From Hyperoodon ampullatus (Eukaryota; Chordata; Mammalia; Artiodactyla; Ziphiidae), in the NCBI GenBank assembly GCA_949752795.1, contig OX457057.1:103939513-104003512 (forward strand): a stretch of DNA of 64,000 bases. Direction: 5' to 3'. The first letter of the stretch is position 1; the number at the start of each line of letters is the position of its first letter. This document shows positions 1-10,579 of the stretch, one piece after another. The notes below the pieces were generated by a model. The model was not told where the DNA came from. It ran no database searches and saw only the letters and a list, made by a program, of their open reading frames with translations. Both the position numbers and the translations under genes were made by a program.

Positions 1-1030
1 TAATGAACAGAGCCTCAGGAACCAGTGAGATTATACCAAAATGTCTTAACATTTGTGTCATTCAAGTCTCAGAGGAAGAGAAAAAAATACAGAGCAGAAA
101 AAAAAAATACTGGAAAAAATAATGGCTGAAAACTTCCCATATTTGGCAAAAGGCATAGACATACAGATTTAAGAAGCTCAGTGAACTCCAAATAGGAAGA
201 ACACAAAAAATCCATGCCTAAACACATCATAATCAAACTGCTGAAAACCAAGATGAAAAAAAACCTCTTTAAAGCAGCCAGAAAGATGATATATTGCCTG
301 TAAGAAAACAGTTCAAGTGATTGTGGATTTCTCATCAGAAATCAGGAATATGCAAATATAAACAAGCTGCAAACTTTTGCCCATCAAATTAGCAGAAATT
401 TTTTAAAATTATTACTATCTAGTGTTAGGATGCAAAAGTATGTTAGTGGGAAAAGAAATAAGAACAACATTTATAAAACATAATTAGGCATCATCTACCA
501 AAATTTTAAATCTATGTACCTTTTAACCCTCAATCCCACTTCTAGAAATTTATCCTACAGAAATATTTGTACAAGTGCTCAAAGATATTTATTGTGACCT
601 TGTGTGTAGTGGCAAATAAATACATTAATAAAACATTATAAATAATTACTGAGAACTATTATTTAAATAAATTACAGAATCCCACAGTATGGAATATAAT
701 GTAGCTTTTAGAATGATTATATTGGAGCCAAGTCTAGGCATTGAAAGAACATATGATATAAATGTTAAATGTTAAAGACATTTGTCAAATATCACAAGCA
801 CACACATACACACAAGTTGGGTTTTGTAATTGTGTGTGTGATTATAACTGACTGGGAAAAAATCAGGAAAGATAAAAACCAAACTGATATCAGCAATTGC
901 TTCTGAGGAATAAGATAAGAAGAATAGAAATGGTACTTGTGCTTTTTACTTTATCTATGTGTGAATATGTGTGTATGTTTTAACAAAGGACAAGTAGTAT
1001 TTTTGACATTTTTTTAAAAAAATGGTAAAA
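1..1030 (+). mobile_element. Decayed L1, ORF1 and 3'-end fragments
   Basis: Positions ~120-340 match the ORF1 region after the AENFP segment with many stops. Positions ~490-800 match an ancient L1 3' end (cold-shock-like 'cccacttctagaaatttatcc' tract and 'ggaatataatgtagc'). The intervening part of the element is missing. It is older than the other L1s here. Confidence 0.65.
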
Positions 1031-1179
1031 GGCCTATCTATGTAAGTTTCATAGCACTCTCCTCCAGTGTTCTGATCTTAGAAATTAACTAGCTAGTCTT
1101 TCACTGTTTTCTGGGAATTGAGCATTTTATTCACTTCCCTTAAGGAAACCCAATCCACATGTTTAGCATCTCCTAGTGT

Positions 1180-1690
1180 ATAAGTTTTCTACTGCGGCAT
1201 AACAAATTACCTCAAAATTTGCCATCTCAAAACAACCAAAATTGCCTGATATAGTTTCTGAGGATCAGGAACCCAGGAGTGTCTTGGCTGGGTGCTTCCA
1301 GTCAGGGTTTCTCATGAAGCTGTAATCATCTGAAGGCTTGTCCAGGACTGGAGGATCCACTCACAAGTCCCTCACATAGCTATTGGTAAGAGAACTTGGT
1401 TCCTCACTGGCTATGGTCAGAGGCTCAATTCTTCATCACACAGGCTTCTTTGTAGTCTACTTACTGCTGGCAGCTGGCTTTCCCTAGAGTGACTGGCCAA
1501 AGAGTTAGAGTGGCCAAGTTGGAAGCTGCAGTGACTTTTATAACCTCATCTTAGAAGCGACTTACTATCACTTCTGCTGTAGTCCACTGGTCACACAGAC
1601 TGACCTTGGTACAATATGGCGGGAGAATACACAAGAATTTGGATACCAGAAGTCAGAGATCATTGAGGGCTGTCTTGAGGACCCGCTAGC
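1180..1690 (-). mobile_element. MaLR-type LTR relic, antisense
   Basis: The left end reads as the reverse complement of the MLT-type LTR 3' terminus (...taatttgttatgccgcagtagaaaac). The body is diverged, and I am unsure of the subfamily. No internal retroviral sequence is visible. Confidence 0.55.
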
Positions 1691-1814
1691 ACAGTTAAAT
1701 TTTTCCCCACTATGTCTCCTCCCTGTCTGAGTTCATAGACCCTTCTGGGGGCTAAAGTATACCTATGTCTCTATGCAAGAACAACATGAAATACTTCAAG
1801 GCACAGCATATCTG

Positions 1815-1950
1815 GGACTTCCCTGGCGGGCCACTGGTTGAGACTCCGTGCTTCCATTGCAGGGGGTGCGGGTTCAATCCCTGTTCAGGGAACTAAGATC
1901 CCACGTGCCACACGGAGCAGCAAAAAAAAAAGAAAGAAAGAAAGAAAGAA
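1815..1950 (+). mobile_element. CHR-type SINE
   Basis: tRNA-Glu-derived head (gacttccctggcggg...gggttcaatcc, the B box) with a simple A-rich (aaag)n tail. Flanked by a ~16-bp target-site duplication (ggcacagcatatctg / ggcacagcgtatctg). Confidence 0.9.
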
Positions 1951-1999
1951 AAAGGCACAGCGTATCTGAGAATTTAGAAGAGAATTTTCTGATATATGG

Positions 2000-2890
2000 A
2001 TATACCTGACTGCAAAAGATGTATATTGTATTCCTAGGAGTATATTTGAATGTATACTGTATAGCATAGGTTTAACCAAACATTTAAGTATTCCATAATA
2101 GGCTTGTAGATATGATAGAGAAATAAAAGAGTAGATTTATCATAGGTTCAGCAACCCTTATGCAACACATGTTGATTAAATCATTGTTTTCAACTGGAAA
2201 GAAGTTAACATGCCTCGGGGCTTTGAATTTGACCTTGTCTCCTTCAACACTTTTTTATAAACTATTTGGACAAAGGCAAAGAAAATGTACTTGTTGTATT
2301 TTCAAGTACTATCATGTTAGGAGAGCCAGGAAGCTGAATAATAAAGTCAGGATTCCCAAAGGTCTTCAAAAGATTGAAATGATAGGCCAGAACCCATGAC
2401 ATAAGAATGAGTGGGAAGGAAGTGGCATAAAGTCTGCCCAAGTACAAAATGAGACCTGGCACCATACCAGTTAATGCAGGAAAGCTTTAAGTGAACTGCA
2501 AATTTAATATGAGTCAGCAGCTTGCCAGTTCTGCCAAAAAGGCAGTGAAGAAAAATAGTCTGCATTGTAAAAGAATACAGTACTCAGAACGAGGGAGATC
2601 TTGATCTGATGAACCCCACACTGTGAATATGTGGATTCCTGGAACGATCGACAGATTCCTCTATGACCATGTGTATCTTCTAACTCCAAGATTGTACAGT
2701 TCTCTTTATAACACGCCCCGAGTGACCAATCTAGTAATTCTATCCCCCTAAAAAGGAAATGAGTTTGTTTATTCTGTTCTTCAGTGATTCAAACAATATT
2801 TATTGAGAAAAAAATATTTTCCAGGTACCCTGCTAAAAGCCAGGAACACAAAGATGCTTGGAACACACACACTTTTTCCCAGTTATTCAT
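2000..2890. other. Stretch without recognisable gene
   Basis: Short random-looking ORFs only. A weak MIR/L2-like 'caatatttattgag' motif lies near 2790. Nothing else recognised. Confidence 0.5.
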
Positions 2891-2898
2891 CCAAACAC

Positions 2899-3414
2899 TA
2901 ATATAGCTGCTGCTGTGATGGGATTTGGTCAATGTAGTCAAGGTTCCAGATCAGAACTTGAGTTAGATTATCTGGATGGACCTGACCTAAGCACATGAGC
3001 ACTTTAAAAGCAGAGAGTTTTTGATGGCTGGTGGTGGAGTAAGTCAGAGGTTCAAAGCATGAGAAGGATTTGATGCACCTTTGCTGGCTTGAAGATAAGG
3101 GGGCCACATGGTAAGGAGTGTGTGTGGCCTCTAGGAGCTGAGAGTGGCCCCCAGCTGACAAGCCAGAAAGGAAACAGACTCTTAAAACCTCTAGGAAATG
3201 AATTCAACTGCAAGAATGAGCTTGGAAGAGGACCCCAGAGGAGACCCACAGCCCCAATCAACGCTTTGATTTCAGCCCAGTGAGACCCTGAGCAGAGCAT
3301 CCAGCCTACTGTGCCCAGACGTCTGACCTGCAGAAACTGTGAGGTAATAAATCTGTGTTGTTTTACGTTAAGTTTGTGCCAACTTCTTATTCATCAATAG
3401 AAAACTAACACAGA
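2899..3414 (+). mobile_element. MLT1-like MaLR LTR
   Basis: Nearly complete solo LTR. It contains 'gcatgagaaggatttgatg', 'ttgctggcttgaaga', the AATAAA-bearing 'taataaatctgtgttg' and the terminal 'caatagaaaactaacacag'. No internal region is present. Confidence 0.8.
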
Positions 3415-3602
3415 GGATAAATAAACAGCGGCCACACAATAAGTGCTCTGATGGGGCAAAGCTGCAGTGTACATGGTTGTTGACTCCAGACCCACTTTTC
3501 CCTTCTTTTTCCCAAGTAAGTCTCAGTTTTATTCAGGTGGCCACTGCTCACTCATACATACATTCATGACCACTACCTGCACTCCAAGTGCAGGCTGATT
3601 AG

Positions 3603-4086
3603 TCTAAAACAGCTTTTCTCAATTTTGGTACTATTGACATTTTGGCCTGGATAATTTTTTTTTAATATTTTATTTATTTATTTGGTTGCGCTGGGTTTTC
3701 GTTGCGGCAGGTGGACTCCTTAGTTGCAGCTTGCCAGCTCCTTAGTTGCAGCATGTGGGCTCCTTAGTTGTGGCATGGGAACTCTTAGTTGCGGCATGCA
3801 TGTGGGATCTAGTTCCCAGACCAAGGATCAAACCCAGGCCCCCTACATTGGGAGTGTGGAGTCTTATCCACCGTACCACCAAGGAAGTCCCACCTGGATA
3901 ATTTTTATTGTGGGGGAATGTCCCGTGCATTGTAAGGTGTTCAGCAGCATCCCTGGCCTCTACCTACTATATGCCAGTGACACACACTTCTTTGACCCCC
4001 AGCAGTGACAATCAAATATGTCTCCAGATATTGCCAAGTGTCCCGGGCATGGGCAGGTAGGGAGCAAAATCACCCCCAGCTGAAAA
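3603..4086 (-). mobile_element. MER20 (hAT-Charlie DNA transposon), split by a SINE
   Basis: Left part 3603-3659 (cttttctcaattttgg...) and right part 3893-4086 (...ccctggcctctacc..., ending in cccccagctgaaaacg) are the two ends of one MER20. They are separated by the SINE at 3660-3892. Confidence 0.85.
3660..3892 (-). mobile_element. CHR-type SINE inside MER20
   Basis: Antisense SINE with a T-rich/(attt)n start and terminal 'accaaggaagtccc'. An exact 14-bp duplication of MER20 sequence (cctggataattttt) occurs at 3646-3659 and 3893-3906. Confidence 0.93.
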
Positions 4087-4090
4087 CGTG

Positions 4091-4427
4091 TGATTTTCAT
4101 GTGCATTTTCCTGATGATTAGTGATGTTGAGCAGCTTTTCATGTACCTGTTGGCCATCTGTATGCCATCTTTGGAAAAATGTCTCTTCACATCTACACAT
4201 TTTTTAGCCAGATTGCTTGGCTTTTTAGTATTGAGTTGTATGAGTTTTTAATACATTTTCAATATTGACCCCTTATCAGATATATGATTCGCAAGTATTT
4301 TCACCCAGTCAGTAAGTTGCTTTTTCATTTTGTTGATGGTTTCCCTTGCTGTGCAGAAGCTTTTTAGTTTGATGTAATCCCATTTGTTTATTTTTGCTTT
4401 TGTTGCCACTGCTTTTGGTGTCAAATC
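4091..4427 (-). mobile_element. Old L1 ORF2 3' fragment
   Basis: Antisense ORF2 C-terminal text ('gatgattagtgatgttgagc', 'ccttgctgtgcagaagc', 'tcccatttgttta'), decayed. Confidence 0.85.
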
Positions 4428-5420
4428 ACATCACTCATTTGTTCCTAACACTACCCCGAAGAATGTACTATTACCCTCATCTTATGTCTCAGGAAAGTTA
4501 ATGGTTTTCCATCGTTACAAGGATGAGTCAAGATTTAAACCCAGGTCTTCTGATGCAAGATATACTTTCCCCCATATTTCTTTGAACTATGACTTCTTTC
4601 CTATCATCCTCCTGCTCAAAAATCTTCAACATAGTCCATTGCCTCTAGGAAAAAGTTCACGCTTTTGAGCTAAGGATTCAAAAATTTCCATAAACCCACC
4701 TCTACTCATCACCCCAAACTATGTAACCTCATCACTCCAGCTAATCACTCCAGTTGGATCTTTTCTTGGGCTTCCCCCATTGACAGAAGTATAGATACTT
4801 GCTCTTTCTTCTCCACTTGTCTTAGTTCATCATTTTATAAATGATGAACTGAAATTATGCAAAATAGCCCAAGGTTTTGGTGAGGTTTCTTCCTTTTACC
4901 TCTTAGATTATTTACTAAGTGCATGTCATCCAGATGTCCTTCAGCTTCACCATATGGGGTGTTACTGGTAGTAGTCGTTATAAGAAAGTTCACTAGTCTG
5001 GTTCCCATCACCATACAACTTCTTCTCAGCCCTCCTCACTGAGGTCTTCCTTTTGGGGAGCTTCACCCCCATTCCTGAAACCCCTCTCACTGTGAGAACC
5101 CCAACGTCTGTAGCAAGAGTGCTGCGTCCTAATGCCCAGGGTCTCAACCCTCACAGTCCCCAAGTGTCCAGTTGTGGTGGTCCACACTGAAGAAGGAAGG
5201 ATGCCTCTCCTAGTCTGGGTCACTCTTGGTTACCTGGAGGCCAAAGTGGCTTTGCCGGTGCCTTAGCTCATCCATCTCAGCCCCCAAAGACAGAGCCCGG
5301 CAAAATAGCTTCTTCAGCCTTCTTCTGCAGCTCTTTGCTAATGTGGCTCTGTTGGAATGGACACAGTCCCCATGCTGCTCCCTTTCTTCTTTGTCTCTAT
5401 TTCTAGAAATATCAGCCACC
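4428..5420. other. Intergenic, weak L2/MIR traces
   Basis: A diverged L2-like 3' segment at ~4600-4790 (ctcaaaaatcttcaacatagtccattgcc...). The remainder shows nothing I recognise. Confidence 0.45.
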
Positions 5421-5426
5421 AGGTTT

Positions 5427-6230
5427 CGACTGCTTACTCTGGGCCAGGCATTATGCTAAGCACCTGACAAGTTACCTTGTTTAATCCTCATCAACACCAG
5501 AGGGGACAGGGATCCTGATTATACCCGTTTTACAAAATGGTCTCTTATAGCTAAAATAGTTTAAGTGATTTGCCCAAGGTCACACAGTTTATCAGAGTCT
5601 CATTCTGCTATAGTCCTTGCTTAATTAACACATATACTGCTCTGAAGCTACCAAAGTACCAACCTCCTCCTCGGTCTCCGCTGGCCAAAATCAAAATCCC
5701 CTTAAAAATGAGCTCTTGCAAGTTTGCTTCACTAGCACCTGGTCTGCAGATGCACTCAGACATGGTACATATGGTATTACAAGTCATCGTTGACATGTAC
5801 TGAGTGCTTACTATGGATCAGGCACTATTCTAAACACTTTGTATTATTAATGCATTTAATCCTCAATACAACCCTCTTAGCAAGTACTATTATTATCCCC
5901 CATCTCACAGATGGAAAAAAAGTGAAGGCACTAAAAGGTTAAGAAACTTGCCTGAGGTCACACAGCTAAGTGGCAGGGCTGAGACGAGGCAGTCTGGTGC
6001 CTGAGCCCACGTTCTCACACTCTACTGCTGATTACTGAGCATCTACTATGTGCTAGGTACTGGGTCCTCTGCACGTACTTTCTCTAATCTTCACAAACTT
6101 CCTGCTAGAGGGTTATGTCTCCAGGTTTCCAACCGAGGAAACTGAATGTCAGAGAGATTAAATACACTTGCCTAAGATCTTGGTTAGTAAGTGTCAATAT
6201 CCAGGTCTATACTGAACTGTAGAGTCATTT
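5427..6230 (-). repeat. Three consecutive antisense MIR SINEs
   Basis: MIR core text occurs three times: ~5427-5600 (gggccaggcattatgctaag ... cccaaggtcacacag), ~5793-6027 (gtgcttactatggatcaggc ... cacacagctaagtggcag) and ~6030-6230 (gagcatctactatgtgctag ...). All are in the same orientation. Confidence 0.85.
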
Positions 6231-7525
6231 GCCTTTTCATGTGCATGTTTCTCCTATAGCCCCAACCAGCTCCCTTACTCCATCTCCCCAGGACCTCTCT
6301 GAGAGCTCTAGATCAGGTCTATGTTCTCAGTATAAATAGGAGGAGGGAGAGAAAAGAAGGTGGTGGCTGCCAGCTGCTGCTTCAAACAAAATATATCCAC
6401 ACTTACAAAGGCACCCAGGCTGGTTGCCTAGCAACAACTTTCTGCCTCTCCAACCTGTTCCAACCCATCCTTACCCACCGCACATTACACACACCCTGTG
6501 GCCTGCAATGCCCTCTGAGACATCCCCCTTCAAGGCTGCCTTTGTTCATTTCAACCTGATTTGCAGGGCAAATGCTTGCAGCTTGCAACTTGCAGGAAGT
6601 CCAGGAATCACATAATTTGTATCGCAGATGGCCTTAGAGCAGGCAAAACAGAGTTGCTCTCCCTGCACAGCCCATACCTTGGCACTCACAGGGTATCTAA
6701 GGCTGTGGGAAGGAGAAGGTCTCGTTTCAGGCTCTTTGTCATATCCCTGAAGGTTTTAAAAAAGAGTTTTGTGTTTCACATATGTCAGGTCCTTTAAATA
6801 GTTCTTTGAAATAAAAGTTTGATTGGGATAGAACTAAAGTAGACTGTCTGGATTTCTTTTTTCATCTTATCTCCTGTGTTAGAAGCGGAGAGCCTCTAAA
6901 ATTTAAACTTATCTTCAGTTCAACCAGTCCAAAAGGCCTTGGGGCTATTTTTGTCCTAGAGTCTTAAAGGGAGGTTGGACAGGGCAGAATACACAGTTCT
7001 CTGAGCTATTCTTTCAAGCATAAATAAAAAGGGACAACAGTAGTGCAGCCAGTGCAGCCCCTGACAAGCCCAGAAGCTTCAGCTTCATGGTGAGAAGGTG
7101 ATGCTGACCTGAGAGCCAGGGCTGCAATATCCCTATCATGGGCCCCAGGCACTCTTGCCATCCTGGGCCACTTTGACCACAAAAAGAACGAAAAGATATT
7201 AACAATTGTATTTCACTATTATGTGGGTATAAAGACAAATATGATCCAGGATTCATTACTGTATATTCATTATTTTTATTATGCTCTATCCATCTTCTTT
7301 CTGATTAAAAAAAAAAAAAACATTTTCATGGGCCTCCGAAAGGCTTGTGGGTCCAGGCCACTGTGCCTGCGGTGCCTAATGCTGAGAGCAGACCAGCATG
7401 CACAAGCATTACTGGGATTGGTGCCCAGGCCTGTGCTCAGTCAGGAGGTTAGAAAAAATGTGAGGTGTTATGCCTGCACTCAAGGGGCGTCCAGCCTAGC
7501 TGAGCAGAAAAACAAAGGCAACAAG
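6231..7525. other. Intergenic, nothing recognised
   Basis: No family-like ORF and no repeat I can name. A poly-A run lies at ~7307-7320. Confidence 0.5.
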
Positions 7526-7609
7526 TATTGGGTTGGCCAAAAACTTCATTCGGGATTTTCCATAACATCTTATGGAAAAACCCAAACGAACATTTTACCC
7601 AACCCAATA
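7526..7609. mobile_element. 80-bp palindromic mariner MITE (cetartiodactyl type)
   Basis: TA, then TTGGGTTGG at the left end and CCCAA, then TA at the right end. Arms 7528-7564 and 7571-7607 are 37 nt each around a 6-nt centre, with about 30 of 37 positions complementary. The size and TA target sites match MITEs of the mariner type (compare human MADE1). Confidence 0.9.
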
Positions 7610-7723
7610 CAATCACTAAACCATAGAAACTCATCTTGACAGCCACCAGGAAAATCATCAAGGCCCCTTTCTAGCTTAGTTGCATTCCCATTTAAATAAA
7701 TAACATTTTAAAAACATAGCTGA

Positions 7724-8110
7724 GGACTTCCCTGGTGGTGCAGTGGTTAAGAATCCGCCTGCCAGTGCGGGGGACACGGGGTCGAGCCCTGGTCCGGGAA
7801 GATCCCACATGCCATGGAGCAACTAAGCCCGTGTGCCACAACAACTGAGCCTGCACTCTAGAGCCTGCAAGCCACAACTACTGAGCCCGCGAGCCACAAC
7901 TACTGAAGCCTGCACACCTAGAGCCCATGCTCCACAACAAGAGAAGCCACCACAATGAGAAGCCCGTGCACTGAAACTAAGAGTAGCTCCCGCTTGCCGC
8001 AACTAGAGAAAGCCCTCACACAGTAACAAAGACCCAATGCAGCCAAAAATAAATAAAGTAAATTTATTTTAAAAAAATGTTTTTAAATAATAAAATAAAA
8101 TAAATAAATA
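7724..8110 (+). mobile_element. Full-length CHR-type SINE (long form)
   Basis: Head 'gacttccctggtggtgcag', B box 'gggtcgagccc', a long body of 'ccacaactactgagcc' repeats, 'gacccaatgcagcc' and an AT-rich tail. Duplication aaaacatagctga at 7711-7723 and 8111-8123. Confidence 0.93.
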
Positions 8111-8724
8111 AAAACATAGCTGATTGAGAAAAGTCCAGAAAGGTGGGAGGTGGCTCTGGCAAGCAGAGTATGATTGGATGTTGGGGATAAAGAGAAGTCA
8201 AGGAAGATCTCTGGGCTGGGGGGTTGAGTTGCCATCTACATATACAGGAAATACAGAAAGAGGAATGGATTGGAGGAGGCAGCAATGAATCTTTTGTTGG
8301 GCAGGTTGAATTTGAGATGCCTTTGGAGGCATAGTAAGAGGCAGAGACCAGGGCTGTTTTACTCCCCGCTGGAGTCCAATCTTCCTGCTCGTGGATATAG
8401 GTGGAGAAATCTAGTAACTAGTTGCTTTTATGGGTCTGATGCCCAGAACAGGTATCTGGGCTATAGTTAGACACTGGGTGTTGCAGCAGATGCTGACCCC
8501 TGACATTCACTCTCTACCCTATTTATAGGGTGTTTATTTATAATCAAATAAATAAATAAATAAATAAAAATAAACCCTATTTATAGGCTATTTATATGAA
8601 CACGGGTAACTCCCTGCCTGTTCTGGCTTCAGAAATTGATTTGGCCCATACACAGGGCAAGCTGGAATTGCCAAAGAGTTAATGCCCCAGAGCAGCCCTC
8701 AACCAGTGATGGAAAGGAAGTTGG

Positions 8725-8861
8725 GGGAATTCCCTGGCAGTCTAGTGGTTAGGACTCTGAGCTTCCAATGCAGGGGCCCAGGTTTGATCCCTGGTCAGGG
8801 AACTAAGATCCCGCAAGCCACATGGTGTGGCCAAAAAAAAAAAAAAAAAAAGGAAAAGAAG
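8725..8861 (+). mobile_element. CHR-type SINE (short form)
   Basis: 'attccctggcagtctagtgg' head, 'ggtttgatccc' B box, poly-A tail. An 11-bp duplication aaggaagttgg lies on both sides (8714-8724, 8862-8872). Confidence 0.9.
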
Positions 8862-9249
8862 AAGGAAGTTGGTAGATCAATAACCCAACTTCTTCATCCT
8901 TCAGTTGGGATAACTCTGAGGCATGGTCTATACAATCTCCCAGAATTCTCCAGTGAGATTGAGTTTCTAGAGCCTTGGGTGAGATTGAAGACACCCTGGT
9001 CACACCTTTTTTGGGTAAGAGGTTTCTTTAGATGAAGGACTGTGTAGCCAGCCCCAGGACCATGCACATCTGGAAAGGAATGGTTGAGATTCTTAACTGA
9101 CAATAATCAACTTCCACTTGAATACTTACTGCTTACACGGAGAGCTTGCCAACTCAAAGACAGCCCATTCCATTTTCAGATAGATCTAGTTACTGGAAAG
9201 TTCTTTCTCAAAATGAAATAACATAAGTTTTTGACTTCTACATTTTGGT

Positions 9250-10242
9250 TCTACTTTTTTTTTTAATTAAAATTTTTATTTTAGTAAAAAAAAAGTATGC
9301 AATTCAATAGTTTTTAGTGTATTCACAGAGTTTTGCAACCATCACCAACATCAATTTTAGAATATTTTCATCACCCCAAAAGGAAACACTATATCCATTA
9401 ACAATCTCTCACCAGTACCCCCTAATCCTCCCAGCCCACCCCTAGTCCTAAACAACCACTAATTTATTTTCAGTCTCTATAGATTTGCCTATTCTAGACT
9501 TTTCACATAAATGAACTCATATAATATGGGGTCTTTTTTTGAATGGCTTCTTTCACTTAGCATAATGTTTTCAAGGTTTATCCATGTTGTTAGCACGTAT
9601 CAGTACTGCATTCCTTTTTATTGCCAAATAGTGTTCCATGATGGATAGATCATATATTTAATTTATTCATTCATCAATTTATGAACATTTGGGTTACTTC
9701 TACTTTTTGATATTCTGAATAAGGTTGCTATGAACATTTGTGTACAAGTTTTTGTGTGGATATGTTTTAATTTGGGGGGAGTATATACCTAGGAGTGAAA
9801 TTGCTGGGTCATATGGTAACTCTATATTCATCATTTTCAGGAACTGACAAACTATTTTCCAAACTTACATTCCAATCAGCAGTGTGTGAGGAGTCTGCTT
9901 TCTCCTCATTCTCACTAGCAATTGTTATTTTATGTCCTTTTTATTACAGGAATCAATAGTGGGTGTAAAGTGGTATCTTGTGGTTTTGATTTGCATTTCT
10001 CCAATGACTAATGATGTTGAGAATTTTTTCATGTACTTACTGGCCATTTGTGTATCTTTTTTTTTTTTTTTTTTGGCCACACCATGTGGCATGCAGGATT
10101 TTAGTTCCCCAGCCAGGGATTGGACCCATATCCCCTGCAGTGGAAGCACGGAATCTTAACAACTGGACTGCTAGGGAAGTCCCCATGGCCATTTGTATAC
10201 CTTTTTGAAGAATTGTCTATTCAAATCCTTTGCACACTTTAC
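9250..10242 (-). mobile_element. Old L1 (L1MB/MC-like) 3'UTR and ORF2 end
   Basis: Antisense 3'UTR (gcaaccatcaccaacatc ..., ccactaatttattttcagtc) followed by ORF2 C-terminal text. It is interrupted at 10052 and 10243 by SINEs and at 10611 by a younger L1, then resumes at 16828. Confidence 0.85.
10052..10184 (-). mobile_element. CHR-type SINE in old L1
   Basis: Poly-T start, 'gccacaccatgtggcatg', terminal 'gctagggaagtcccc'. The L1 word 'ggccatttgt' is duplicated on both sides. Confidence 0.88.
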
Positions 10243-10579
10243 TTACTTTCTTTTTGGCTGCGTTGGGTCTTCATTGCTGTGCACGGGCTTTCTCTAGTTG
10301 CAGCTAGCAGGGGCTACTCTTCGTTGCAGTGCGTGGTCTTCTCATTGCGGTGGCTTCTCTTGTTGCAGAGCACCGGCTCTAGGTGTGCAGTCTTCAGTAG
10401 TAGCAGCATGCAGGCTTAGTAGTTACAGCACGTGGGCTCAAGAGTGCAGGCTCAGTAGTGGTGGTGCATGGGCTTAGTTGCTCCACAGCATGTAGGAATC
10501 TTCCCCAACCAGGAATTGAACCTGTGTCCCCTGCATTGGCAGGCGGATTCTTAACCATTGGGCCACCAGGGAAATCCCC
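10243..10579 (-). mobile_element. CHR-type SINE (long form) in old L1
   Basis: Antisense long form (ggctgcgttgggtcttcat ... ggccaccagggaaatcccc). Duplicated L1 sequence ctttgcaca(c/t)ttta flanks it. Confidence 0.9.

Noticed and set aside
7724..7800. tRNA-like A and B box sequences as tRNA genes
   Set aside because: They are heads of CHR-type SINEs with target-site duplications; no cloverleaf with a full anticodon and acceptor stem.
8517..8595. Inverted-looking 'ctatttatagggt...aaaccctatttatag' around (aaat)n
   Set aside because: The arms align only imperfectly and mostly through A/T simple sequence; no convincing hairpin.
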